NCBI RefSeq assembly: GCF_003576645.1
Contig: NC_044924.1
Location: forward strand, 28,616,755-28,680,754
DNA: 64,000 nucleotides
Direction: 5' to 3'
From: Ipomoea triloba
Taxonomy: Eukaryota; Streptophyta; Magnoliopsida; Solanales; Convolvulaceae
Below, piece by piece: positions 33,578 through 42,700 of the stretch. The position numbers and the translations under genes are program-made. The notes under the pieces are model-generated. The model made no database searches and was not told where the DNA came from. It worked only from the letters and a program-made list of their open reading frames with translations. Position 1 is the first letter of the stretch, and every line of letters begins with the position of its first letter.

Positions 33578-35222
33578 TCTTTTCTTTCTCTACCACATAG
33601 AGTGGAATTTAATATGCACCCCTAAAAGGGTGTAAATAGCATACGGTCTTGTTTGGCAATTAGCGATTAGCAAATAGCGGATTTGACCAGTTCATTGTAT
33701 CAATGATTTGTAAAAAGATATTTGGTAAAATTAGTATTTAAGTTAACTGTTAACATGTAAAATAACTTAATTGGTATAAATATATTTCATAAATAGTAGT
33801 AATAATAATATATAATAATAATAACGCTAACAACAATTAATAATATATAATAATAATAATGCTAATAACAACAACAACAACAAAAGAAGAAGAAGAAGAA
33901 GAAGGGATGCGGCTCCCTTTTGTTTTACCATTTTTCCCACATAGGTGATGAGAAATGTGGGGAAGGAGTCTTGAGGCTCCTATAAAATGAGCCTCAAGGC
34001 TCCATTAATTTTAACCCTACCCATCTGAATTTGGATGGGTAGGGCAATGAAGAGCCTTTAATGTTCTTCGGTTCTTCAGTAGTTTTTTTTTTTAATTAAA
34101 AGGGTGTTTGTGGAAAATATAATTTTCTTTAAAATGTTAATCTCAAGCACTGCTCATAGCAGCGTTTGAGATTTCAAAAGTTTGGCGCAATCCACTACTC
34201 CAAACCGTTAGGTTTATCAAACAACTACTTTGACGTTTTAATCATGGTCAAAACGCCACGAATCCACAAAAAATTTGACGGATCTGCTAACAACCAAACA
34301 TGTACTACACGAGTGTGGTACTAAACATTTAACATTAAAAAATGTAAGCATTATTTTGAATGGTAGAAACTTTGTTTAATGTAGGATTAGGTATATGGTA
34401 GGAAAAATTTTATCATTAGAGTACTGGCCACTTGTATTACTCTTAATTAACATATAATTATATTATGCAAAGCCTGTCAACACCTTCTAAACGTATACCA
34501 CAAAATTGTCCATCCATTTAAAAAAAAAAAAAAAGCAATGCTTTCTATGTTAATAATTTAATGTATTTTCTTACCCACGTGAATTACATTTTCTATTTTT
34601 CTAATAGGAGAGGGAAAATATTATTATAAAGATGATGTTATTATTAACATTTAATTAAACTGTCATCGTTTTCAATATAAGATATAAGTAATAATCTATT
34701 AAATATTTTTTGTCAATGATTTTACAAAATCTCCCCCTCCCCCTTCTCTCTTTCTTCTATCTCTCTCTCAAAATATATATATATTTCAATTGAAAACTAC
34801 TCATCTTGTAAAATATATATGAGGACTGATCACAACTTCCCTTAATGATTCATCATATTGAGGTAGGGGTGGGCGTTTCGGGTTTCGGTTTCGATTTTAA
34901 AAATTTTAAATCATTTGGTTTAACATTAGAGTTCGGTTCGGTATACGGTTCGATTTAGGTCCCCAAATTTCAGCGTTTCCTAAGTTTCAAACATATACTA
35001 TCACATTATCCATATCCAAAATCTAAACATTATATGACAAAATAGCAATTCAAAGTCCAAATATACTACTAAGTACTAATTGTGAGGTAAAGAACAATTG
35101 TAGCAAACAACAAAAGCGCAAAGTAGAGAACAAGCTATAAAGAAATCAAATAAAAAAAATTTAAGAGAGATACCCGTGAGAATAGGAATTAAACGACGAA
35201 CCAGGCATCGGCTTAAATTTAC

Positions 35223-35276
<54 letters not shown>

Positions 35277-35963
35277 AACCTAACAACGTTCAGTTTGGTT
35301 CGGTTTTTACTAAACCGTTCGCTTCGGTTTACAAGAATTTCGAACCGTTTGGTTTTGTATTACTAGTCGAGTGAGGGATTGAGGGTTTTTGTAAAAAAAA
35401 AAAAAATTTACAATGTAATGTAATGATATAAGCGTATTATAAACGGAATTTATATATTTAAATATCTATTATATTCCTATGAAATTAAAAAAAAAAAAAA
35501 AAGAATTGAATTAAACCTGGCGAACATGACAAAAGTCATCCAACGCTTTGGCCGAGAAGAGATGCAGAGAGGTGATCTTCCTAAGCATGCGCCACCGCGG
35601 GCCGTAGGGTGCGAAAACGAGGCCTTGATTGTTATAACCAATGTGTTTGGCGCCGGAGTTAGGCGGGCGGCTGGAGAAGTTTGCGTCGTGAACTTTCAAG
35701 AATTGAGCGGCCACGGCGGCGGAGGTGGCCACAACCACGTGCACAAATCCTAGGCGGAGGTACATGAGGGGTCCATAACTCTGAGCCAGGGCCGCTATCG
35801 ACTCATGATGCGGCTTCTGGCCTAGGTGGTGAAGGTTTCCTACAAGCGGCCATGGTTTTGGTCCGGGTGGGAGTGGTAAATGGTAGCGTTTCACTCTGAT
35901 GAGAAGAAAATATAGAAAAATTGGAAAACCTAAAGTGTACAAAATTAAGGTTAAGGTTTCCAT
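28812..35963 (-). CDS. Flavonoid 3'-hydroxylase-like P450, copy B
   Basis: Exons on the minus strand at 35963-35517, 31025-30558 and 29456-28812, phase-0 GT/AG introns at the same places as copy A, 519 residues, no frame break. Catalytic P450 parts are intact: hinge [14 protein letters not shown], ExxR in KETFRLHP, and haem loop [10 protein letters not shown] with Cys453. F3'H hallmarks have drifted: VVVAAS is VVVATS, GGEK is DGEK, VDIKG is VDIKM. In the first substrate-recognition region IAYNYQD has become IGYNNQG. The enzyme is probably a folded, ER-anchored P450, but B-ring 3'-hydroxylation is uncertain; altered substrate use or decay are alternatives. The stop is TGA (copy A uses TAG). 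Intron 1 is longer than in A because of extra insertions, and a CACTA element lies just upstream. Confidence 0.88.
29520..29900. mobile_element. GCACCTTAAG-array MITE in F3'H-B intron 2
   Basis: Repeats of CACCTTAAG, GCACCTAAAG and GCACCTTAAGC fill the interval. It lies about 65 bp beyond exon 3, the same site as the family member in copy A (7135-7480), but the array reads CACCTTAAG on the plus strand in both copies although the genes are inverted. Confidence 0.55.
29960..30190. mobile_element. GAGAACC-type MITE in F3'H-B intron 2, with (GT)n
   Basis: After a (GT)n tract at about 29961-29987, the ends CATATGAGAACCATGATTAA and ACTATTCTCATATGATCTCA are inverse complements, making an element of about 200 bp. 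It corresponds to the shorter remnant at 7011-7135 in copy A. Confidence 0.6.
30186..30519. mobile_element. GAGAACC-type MITE shared with F3'H-A intron 2
   Basis: The left arm GGGTGATGTTTCTATGAGAA and the right arm (ATTAGTTCCCATGAACTAAT...GGTTATCATATGAA) are inverted repeats of about 60 bp bounded by TATATA. It is the orthologue of 6682-7010 in copy A, right next to exon 2 in both genes. Confidence 0.7.
31142..31283. repeat. 71-bp tandem duplication in F3'H-B intron 1
   Basis: A unit starting TCCACTAAGATTTTTGTTTG occurs at 31142 and 31213 with no visible difference. Copy A's matching region (about 5930-6010, opposite strand) has a single degenerate version. Confidence 0.75.
31300..34850. other. 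F3'H-B intron 1: stacked AT-rich insertions
   Basis: Contains an (AAT)n tract at 31677-31738, a (TA)n tract at 33533-33572, a MITE at about 33385-33540 with arms CCTATTTAGATGAAAAGTAA and ACTTCTCATCTAAATAAG, and a repeat at 33240-33310 absent from copy A. Segments near 34320-34505 and 34620-34740 align inverted with copy A intron 1 (about 3790-3900 and 4375-4730). Frames at 32070-32288 and 32553-32816 look like chance openings. Confidence 0.5.
34860..35400. mobile_element. GGTTCGGTTT-rich insertion in F3'H-B intron 1
   Basis: Starts GGTAGGGGTGGGCGTTTCGG and contains CGGTTCGGTATACGGTTCG and, towards the other end, AACCGTTCGCTTCGGTTTAC, in the style of hAT sub-terminal repeats; an (ATT)n tract is at 35228-35273. 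It interrupts sequence that is continuous in copy A, but I could not define an 8-bp duplication. Confidence 0.45.
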
Positions 35964-36170
35964 ACTTGGGTCTTCAAATCATGTATGCATGTGTTGTTTA
36001 TTATATAGATGGGAGTGGAGCGTCGGTAAGCAGGGGGCATGGTAACTGCTAAGTGACTTTTTACTAGCCGGTTGAGTAGAAATAGACAGACAAACACAAT
36101 ATATGGTGGAAGATTGCTGATTTGATGGCATGCATGCACGCGATGCCGCAAATTATATCATGGACCGTGG
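35964..36170 (-). promoter_or_regulatory. Promoter and 5' leader of F3'H copy B
   Basis: A TATA box (TATATAA on the minus strand) is at 36007-36001, 44 bp from the ATG, as in copy A. The block aligns with 2915-3121 but the MYB-type run CTACCTACCTACG of copy A reads TGCTTACCGACG here, so the ACCTACC core is lost. A GCATGCATGC motif remains near 36128-36140. A GGTCCAC palindrome element and then a CACTA transposon (36252) adjoin upstream. Confidence 0.6.
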
Positions 36171-36251
36171 TCCACAATGCTTTGTGGACCGTGGGCTTAA
36201 ACGACGTCGTTTTGTTATTTCCTAATCGTTAGATTTAGACGGCCCTGTTAA

Positions 36252-39036
36252 CACTACAAAAAACTGATTGTTTAGCGACATATACTTAAAGGCGGTTATA
36301 TATAACTGCCTCTAAATAACTATTTTGAGACGGTTACAAAAACCGCCTCTAATTTGATATGGAAATCTTTAATAATTAATTGTTAGCAATAAAACTCTTT
36401 CTAAAAAATTATTTCTAACTATATTCTATTTATATATCGTCTAAACACTTAAGTCGCAGAAGCGGACACCGCAAAATCGGACGCCCGGCAACGCCCCCCT
36501 GACCTCCCCTGCGCCGCCGCCGACGATGACGCCTCCCCTGACCTTCACTGCGAGGCTACGACGACGCTGTAGACTCGAATGCCGCCTTCCGCCGCTCGCC
36601 CGCCCACCCTCCCGCCCTCCTCTACGACAAATCTAGAAGGAAAATCTCGACTTCTGGATTTCCAATTCGAAGACCCGGCTGAGTGTGAGGCGGAGGTGTT
36701 TGGTCGCGGAGGAGTGAGTCCACCAAGGCTGTAAGTCTATTATATGCCTTTAATCTTTGTTTCGCGTCTATGTGATTTCGACTAGTTGTGATGTAGTGAT
36801 GTGAAGGATTCGAGAAATCTAGGGTTTATTGTTGAGCTTAATGAAACAGCTTGCTTTTAATTATTTGTCTAATTCATATATATTTGCCTTCAATCTGTAG
36901 AAATTCAACAACGTGGTGGATAGGATCATAGGAGAATAGAAGATCTCTTAACAATTATGGAGCAATGTCTACATGATTATGCCTAAGAGCTAATAGTTGT
37001 GGTGTTAATCTGGTTAGTGTAAGTTATAATTGCTTTTGAAAACTTACATTTGCTTGTCAAGTTGCTAACTTGTATTGATAAAGTTATTAAATTCAAATGC
37101 AGAAATGGGCTGTTGATTTGAATCAGTATGCATGTGAATGCTTGAGGGACAAATGTAACATTATCCTCTCTAATTCATTTTCTTTTGTATGTTGTATTTA
37201 GTTATTTTGCCTTTCTATTGATCTTTCTTGTTTTATATGCATTTTGTAGGAGATAGAGCCACCTGAAACACTTATGTGTAGCCAAAGGCCTTACCAGATG
37301 CAGTCTCTTTACTGGATGTCAGAATTGGAAAAGGGAACTGAGGCAGAGCAAACAACCTAAGGTGAGGCTGGGCAAACTATAATGACAATTGCTCTAATAC
37401 TTGCGAGGCTGGGCAAGGGTATCCCTGATAACCAATAACTTGCTAAGGATATGGCTATTACTCAGCATTCTAAGAACAAAAGGATTAAAGGTGACACTCT
37501 CATTGTTTGTATTATGGCATTACTTGGTCAATGGATGTGAGTTTATTAGTCTGTAGCCCCTTTCTTGCATGCCAACATGAAAATGTGACTGATATTGATC
37601 ATAATTCTTATAACATGATGAACTTGAAGCTCCTTCAAAGCCAGATAGCAATTCTGTTTTTGTTCATTAGGACAAAAGTAATGACCCTAGAGTGTTAGCA
37701 AAACTAGATCGTTCTTGACAACCTATAGTCTTCTAACTGCTGTGTATAAGTCTGTAAGTGATCCTACCTTTATTTAAGATCAGTATGAGTTCTGTTCATT
37801 TGGTTCTATGCCCACTGCTACTTGTTATGGACTATCTTGATTAACCAATTTCTAACTTTGATTTAGGATGGGGAGAGTAGCATATTCCTTAAAGTTGATT
37901 GGGGTCAAATTGTACTGGATGAAGCACACACCATAAAGAACTGGAGGACTATGAGTGCTAGGGCTGCATTCACATTGTCTGCACATTGCAGGTGATGTCT
38001 TACTGGTACTTCACTTCATGTATGTTCCACATTTGAGTGCCCCAATTATCATGCTTCCTAAAAAAATTAAGTCTTGTGTAAGACTGTCTCATGTGAGAAC
38101 AAAGGAAACAAAGGACATGGAAGGGAGGTAGTACATTACCATTTTTTTTCCTCATTTTCTTTAATGCCCAAAGTTTACTTGAGAGGCAAAGCTTTATCTG
38201 GCAGCATATTGATGTCTTGTTCTTTTGAATTAGGCCAATTCTTGCCTTGCCGCCAACTGATATCCAAGTCATTGAGTGTGAACAGTCGGAAGCAGAGCAC
38301 GGTTTCTATGATGCCCTCTACAAGAAATCTTTACCGGGGAGTGGAAAGAAATTTTCATCTTAAAGAAAACGGGAAATCTCTTGCATGATAGCGTCACGTT
38401 GAATGAACTACAATGTTGTGTTATAGTTATCATATAATGCATATAATTGATTTCTTTTAATATGTAGAATTGATTTTCTTTTAATATTTGAACTTCTTTG
38501 AATATTGTTAAACATTAGTATTTGACAATACAACTAACATTTGATTTTCTTTTAAATTAAATGTGTATTTATTTGTGTTTTGCAATGCATATTTGAAAGT
38601 AAAGATTTACATCAAAAAGTATTTAATGGCAATTAAAAAAATATATTACAAAAAATACCATGCAAATTTGAGTAGCAATTAAAAGCAATCGCTATTAGAT
38701 GATAAAATACAAATAGAAAATAAAAATATATTTTAGCGACAATTATAAAATCATTATTAATAATACTAAAATTAAAAAGTATTCTTTTACTAGCGACACT
38801 TAATAACCGCCGCTAAAATTTATAGTAAATATTAAATAAATATTAGAGGCGGTTTTAAAACCGCCGCGAAATAAGTTTTCCATTAATTCCCACACTTGTC
38901 TAAAACCGCCTCTAAATCCTTTGCGACACACTATTTAGACACGGTTGGGGAACCGCCTCTAAACAGTTTAGTGGCGGTTTTGAACCGCCTCTAAATAACA
39001 AATTAACCGCCACTAAATAGCCTTTTTGGTGTAGTG
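36252..39036. mobile_element. CACTA transposon carrying RAD5-like gene fragments
   Basis: Left end CACTACAAAAAACTGATTG (36252) and right end CCTTTTTGGTGTAGTG (39036) are inverse complements, flanked by the 3-bp duplication TAA (36249-36251 and 39037-39039), as expected for CACTA (En/Spm). Sub-terminal regions repeat AACCGCCTCTAAATA in both orientations. At 2785 bp there is no transposase; the interior carries a GC-rich block (36470-36690) and pieces of a helicase gene. It is inserted about 245 bp upstream of the copy B TATA box. Confidence 0.85.
37250..38360 (+). pseudogene. Captured RAD5/SMARCA3-like SWI/SNF2 helicase fragments
   Basis: Four exon-like pieces lie in parental order with introns between them. 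37250-37360 reads PPETLMCSQRPYQMQSLYWM, the region before the helicase core. 37361-37437 reads GQTIMTIALILARLGKG, around and after the Walker A site, whose GKT Lys is not visible. 37867-37991 reads VDWGQIVLDEAHTIKNWRT, the DEAH Walker B motif. 38234-38360 reads RPILALPPTDIQVIECEQSE, the segment beyond the first ATPase lobe. Resemblance to RAD5-type (HLTF-like) post-replication repair ATPases is from memory of the family. RING and C-terminal lobe are absent and stops separate the pieces, so no working helicase is made. It travels inside the CACTA element. Confidence 0.7.
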
Positions 39037-39539
39037 TAACTATCACCGGCGGCAATTTTTCTTCTTTCAGCTCTCGTTTGTTTCCTTTTTCAGTTCGATC
39101 TAATTTTTTTTGTTCGCAAAGGGAGCAGAGGAGATTACATTTGTTCATCGCGGTTTGAGTTCATTATTTCGCAAATTATAGGAGAGATGTTAGGTAGAAG
39201 TAATCTTATTGATGATATTGATTTGAATGCGTTGATTGTTGAAGATTACAGTTCATCAACTCCTGGTATGTATCTTCGTTTGATTGTATAATTAGCTTTC
39301 GTTTGTTTACTCGTTTGATTGTGTAATACTTCTAGGTTATATTTGATGCTATATATTTTTAAATTTTTATGCATTGCAGTTGAATGTAATCTCCCTAATG
39401 GTGTTGAATCGGATTCACTAGTTGTATGTAATGCTAGTTCTTCATGTTTTGATGGTGATCACGATGACATTCCAGGTTTTAATCCCTACTGGTGTTGAAT
39501 TATGCATTTGTGTTAGAATCATCATAGTTAGTATGAATT

Positions 39540-39960
39540 TGTTTTTGAGGTAGTTTTTGTTATTGGAAACACTTCAGTTACTTTTGAAAAACATTACAGT
39601 TTCTTTTGAAACACACTACAGTTTCTTTTGAAACACACTACAGTTTCTTTTGAAATACAGTACAGTTTCTTTTTCATTTCTCTGTAGTTTTCAAATGGAA
39701 TTGCAGTGGAATATTTGACACCACATTGTCAGTTCTAGTTAATAAACCCTTCAGTTTCAGTTCATGAACACTACATTATCATTTCAATTACTCTATAGTT
39801 TCATTTAAGATTTTTAGGAATTACGGAGAAACAATATATTTAAAAAGAATATAGTTTCTTTTTGAAAATACAACAATTTCCTTTACAAAACAAAGCAGTT
39901 TCTTTTAAATTACATTACAGTTTCTTATTGCAAACACTGATTTCTTTTGCCTTGATTGGT
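39540..39960 (+). repeat. ACTACAGTTTCTTTTGAAA repeats in the FAR1-like intron
   Basis: Imperfect repeats of ACACTACAGTTTCTTTTGAA with a period near 20 bp (39590-39680), followed by a block (39720-39850) that reappears at about 44800-44940 and 45040-45190 downstream of the same gene. The block recurs at about 41010-41410 because of the assembly duplication. Confidence 0.7.
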
Positions 39961-40966
39961 TTTTGTTTGGTCAGATAGGTGTAATCCATCTGCTGGAGGT
40001 AGTGGTACTTCTACAGATGCCAATGAGGATGATTCATCTATTCCAGGTTCTTATGTTTAGCTGTTTGTTCATTGAGTTTGAACAGAGTAGTTATATTTTT
40101 TGTTTAGGAGCATCATACTTAGGTACATTTACAGACTACATTAGTATCCTTTTTAAGAACACTGTATTATCTTTTGAAGAACATTGTAGTATCAGGTCAA
40201 TATGTCTATAGTGTCAATTGATTTCCCCAATTACTATGAACTGTTAGTGTATACTTATCGAAAGTTCATTTTAATAACTCACAGCTAATCAAGAATTGGT
40301 GGGACATTTTGTTTATTCACTTGAAGAAGCATTTGATATGTATAATGATCTTGCATCTCGAATGGGATTTAGTGTTAGGAAGGGAAAACAGTACTACTTC
40401 CCTGGAACTCGGAATGTGAAGTCGAAAAAGTTCCATTGTTATAAGGCTGGGTTGAAAGCAAAACAAGCGAGTGCTATTAAGTGTTATACAAAGATAGATA
40501 CTCGGACTGGATGTGATGCAATGTGTCAATTTGACTTAGATTCAAGTGGGAAGTGGGTAGTTACAAAACATGTAAAGGAGCACAACCATGAGTTGTGTTC
40601 GGCATCTGCAAGCTATATGCTTAGGTCGCATAGGAATGTTTCTGTTGATCAGTTGACATACCTTAAAGATATGAAGAGGAGTGGAGTCCCATTATCTGAT
40701 GGTATTCGGTTTTTAAAACATCAGTCTGGAGGTTCACCATTTGTTGGATTTACTGCCAGGGATGCTTATAACACAATGTTGTTAGATTCGGCGAAGCATT
40801 TAGATGGGACTGACTCTAACACTTTGATTGAGATTTTTTAGAAGAGACAATTGAATGAGTCTGATTTCTTTTTTGATTTCGAAGTTGATGATGATGCTAG
40901 GTTGTGTAGTTTTTTTTGGAGGGATGTGCAAATGAAGTCGGATTATTTGTTGTTTGGTGATTTGGT

Positions 40967-40967
40967 N
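40967..40967. other. Assembly gap (N), junction 3
   Basis: A single N inside the large FAR1-like exon. The sequence restarts at the equivalent of 39499, in the preceding intron. Confidence 0.9.
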
Positions 40968-42430
40968 ATTATGCATTTGTGTTAGAATCATCATAGTTAG
41001 TATGAATTTGTTTTTGAGGTAGTTTTTGTTATTGGAAACACTTCAGTTACTTTTGAAAAACATTACAGTTTCTTTTGAAACACACTACAGTTTCTTTTGA
41101 AACACACTACAGTTTCTTTTGAAATACAGTACAGTTTCTTTTTCATTTCTCTGTAGTTTTCAAATGGAATTGCAGTGGAATATTTGACACCACATTGTCA
41201 GTTCTAGTTAATAAACCCTTCAGTTTCAGTTCATGAACACTACATTATCATTTCAATTACTCTATAGTTTCATTTAAGATTTTTAGGAATTACGGAGAAA
41301 CAATATATTTAAAAAGAATATAGTTTCTTTTTGAAAATACAACAATTTCCTTTACAAAACAAAGCAGTTTCTTTTAAATTACATTACAGTTTCTTATTGC
41401 AAACACTGATTTCTTTTGCCTTGATTGGTTTTTGTTTGGTCAGATAGGTGTAATCCATCTGCTGGAGGTAGTGGTACTTCTACAGATGCCAATGAGGATG
41501 ATTCATCTATTCCAGGTTCTTATGTTTAGCTGTTTGTTCATTGAGTTTGAACAGAGTAGTTATATTTTTTGTTTAGGAGCATCATACTTAGGTACATTTA
41601 CAGACTACATTAGTATCCTTTTTAAGAACACTGTATTATCTTTTGAAGAACATTGTAGTATCAGGTCAATATGTCTATAGTGTCAATTGATTTCCCCAAT
41701 TACTATGAACTGTTAGTGTATACTTATCGAAAGTTCATTTTAATAACTCACAGCTAATCAAGAATTGGTGGGACATTTTGTTTATTCACTTGAAGAAGCA
41801 TTTGATATGTATAATGATCTTGCATCTCGAATGGGATTTAGTGTTAGGAAGGGAAAACAGTACTACTTCCCTGGAACTCGGAATGTGAAGTCGAAAAAGT
41901 TCCATTGTTATAAGGCTGGGTTGAAAGCAAAACAAGCGAGTGCTATTAAGTGTTATACAAAGATAGATACTCGGACTGGATGTGATGCAATGTGTCAATT
42001 TGACTTAGATTCAAGTGGGAAGTGGGTAGTTACAAAACATGTAAAGGAGCACAACCATGAGTTGTGTTCGGCATCTGCAAGCTATATGCTTAGGTCGCAT
42101 AGGAATGTTTCTGTTGATCAGTTGACATACCTTAAAGATATGAAGAGGAGTGGAGTCCCATTATCTGATGGTATTCGGTTTTTAAAACATCAGTCTGGAG
42201 GTTCACCATTTGTTGGATTTACTGCCAGGGATGCTTATAACACAATGTTGTTAGATTCGGCGAAGCATTTAGATGGGACTGACTCTAACACTTTGATTGA
42301 GATTTTTTAGAAGAGACAATTGAATGAGTCTGATTTCTTTTTTGATTTCGAAGTTGATGATGATGCTAGGTTGTGTAGTTTTTTTTGGAGGGATGTGCAA
42401 ATGAAGTCGGATTATTTGTTGTTTGGTGAT
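40968..42430 (+). repeat. Probable false duplication of 39499-40961
   Basis: Offset 1469 bp with the same peptides in all frames, including the same premature TAG. The two versions differ only at the very end: the first reads straight on (GGTGATTTGGT) into the N, while the second jumps back 42 bp and begins the staircase repeat. This looks like an overlap of two contigs, not a gene duplication. Confidence 0.85.
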
Positions 42431-42700
42431 AGGGATGTGCAAATGAAGTCGGATTATTTGTTGTTTGGTGATTTGGTGGTACATGATACAACATACCGTA
42501 CCAATAGGGGTGATTTGGTGGTACATGATACAACATACCGTACCAATAGGTATGATATGATGGTACATGATACAACATACCGTACCAATAGGTATGATAT
42601 GATTTGTGGTCCATTAACATACCGTACCAATAGGTATGATATGATTTGTGGTCCATTTGTATACCGTACCAATAGGTATGATATGATTTGTGGTCCATTT
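42389..42700 (+). repeat. 42-bp 'staircase' repeat in the transposase core
   Basis: From 42389 the sequence jumps back exactly 42 bp five times, each jump starting further along the parental sequence. GGGATGTGCAAATG occurs at 42390 and 42432; TACCGTACCAATAGG starts at 42494, 42536, 42578, 42620 and 42662, always 42 bp apart, while the DNA between changes gradually. Because 42 is 14 codons the frame stays open and the peptide YRTNR appears five times. The net gain is 210 bp. Family proteins have this segment once. Confidence 0.85.

Noticed and set aside
40296..40841. A second tandem FAR1-like gene
   Set aside because: Repeated exactly at 41765-42310 after the N at 40967, including intron sequence and the same premature stop; an assembly duplicate, not a second gene.
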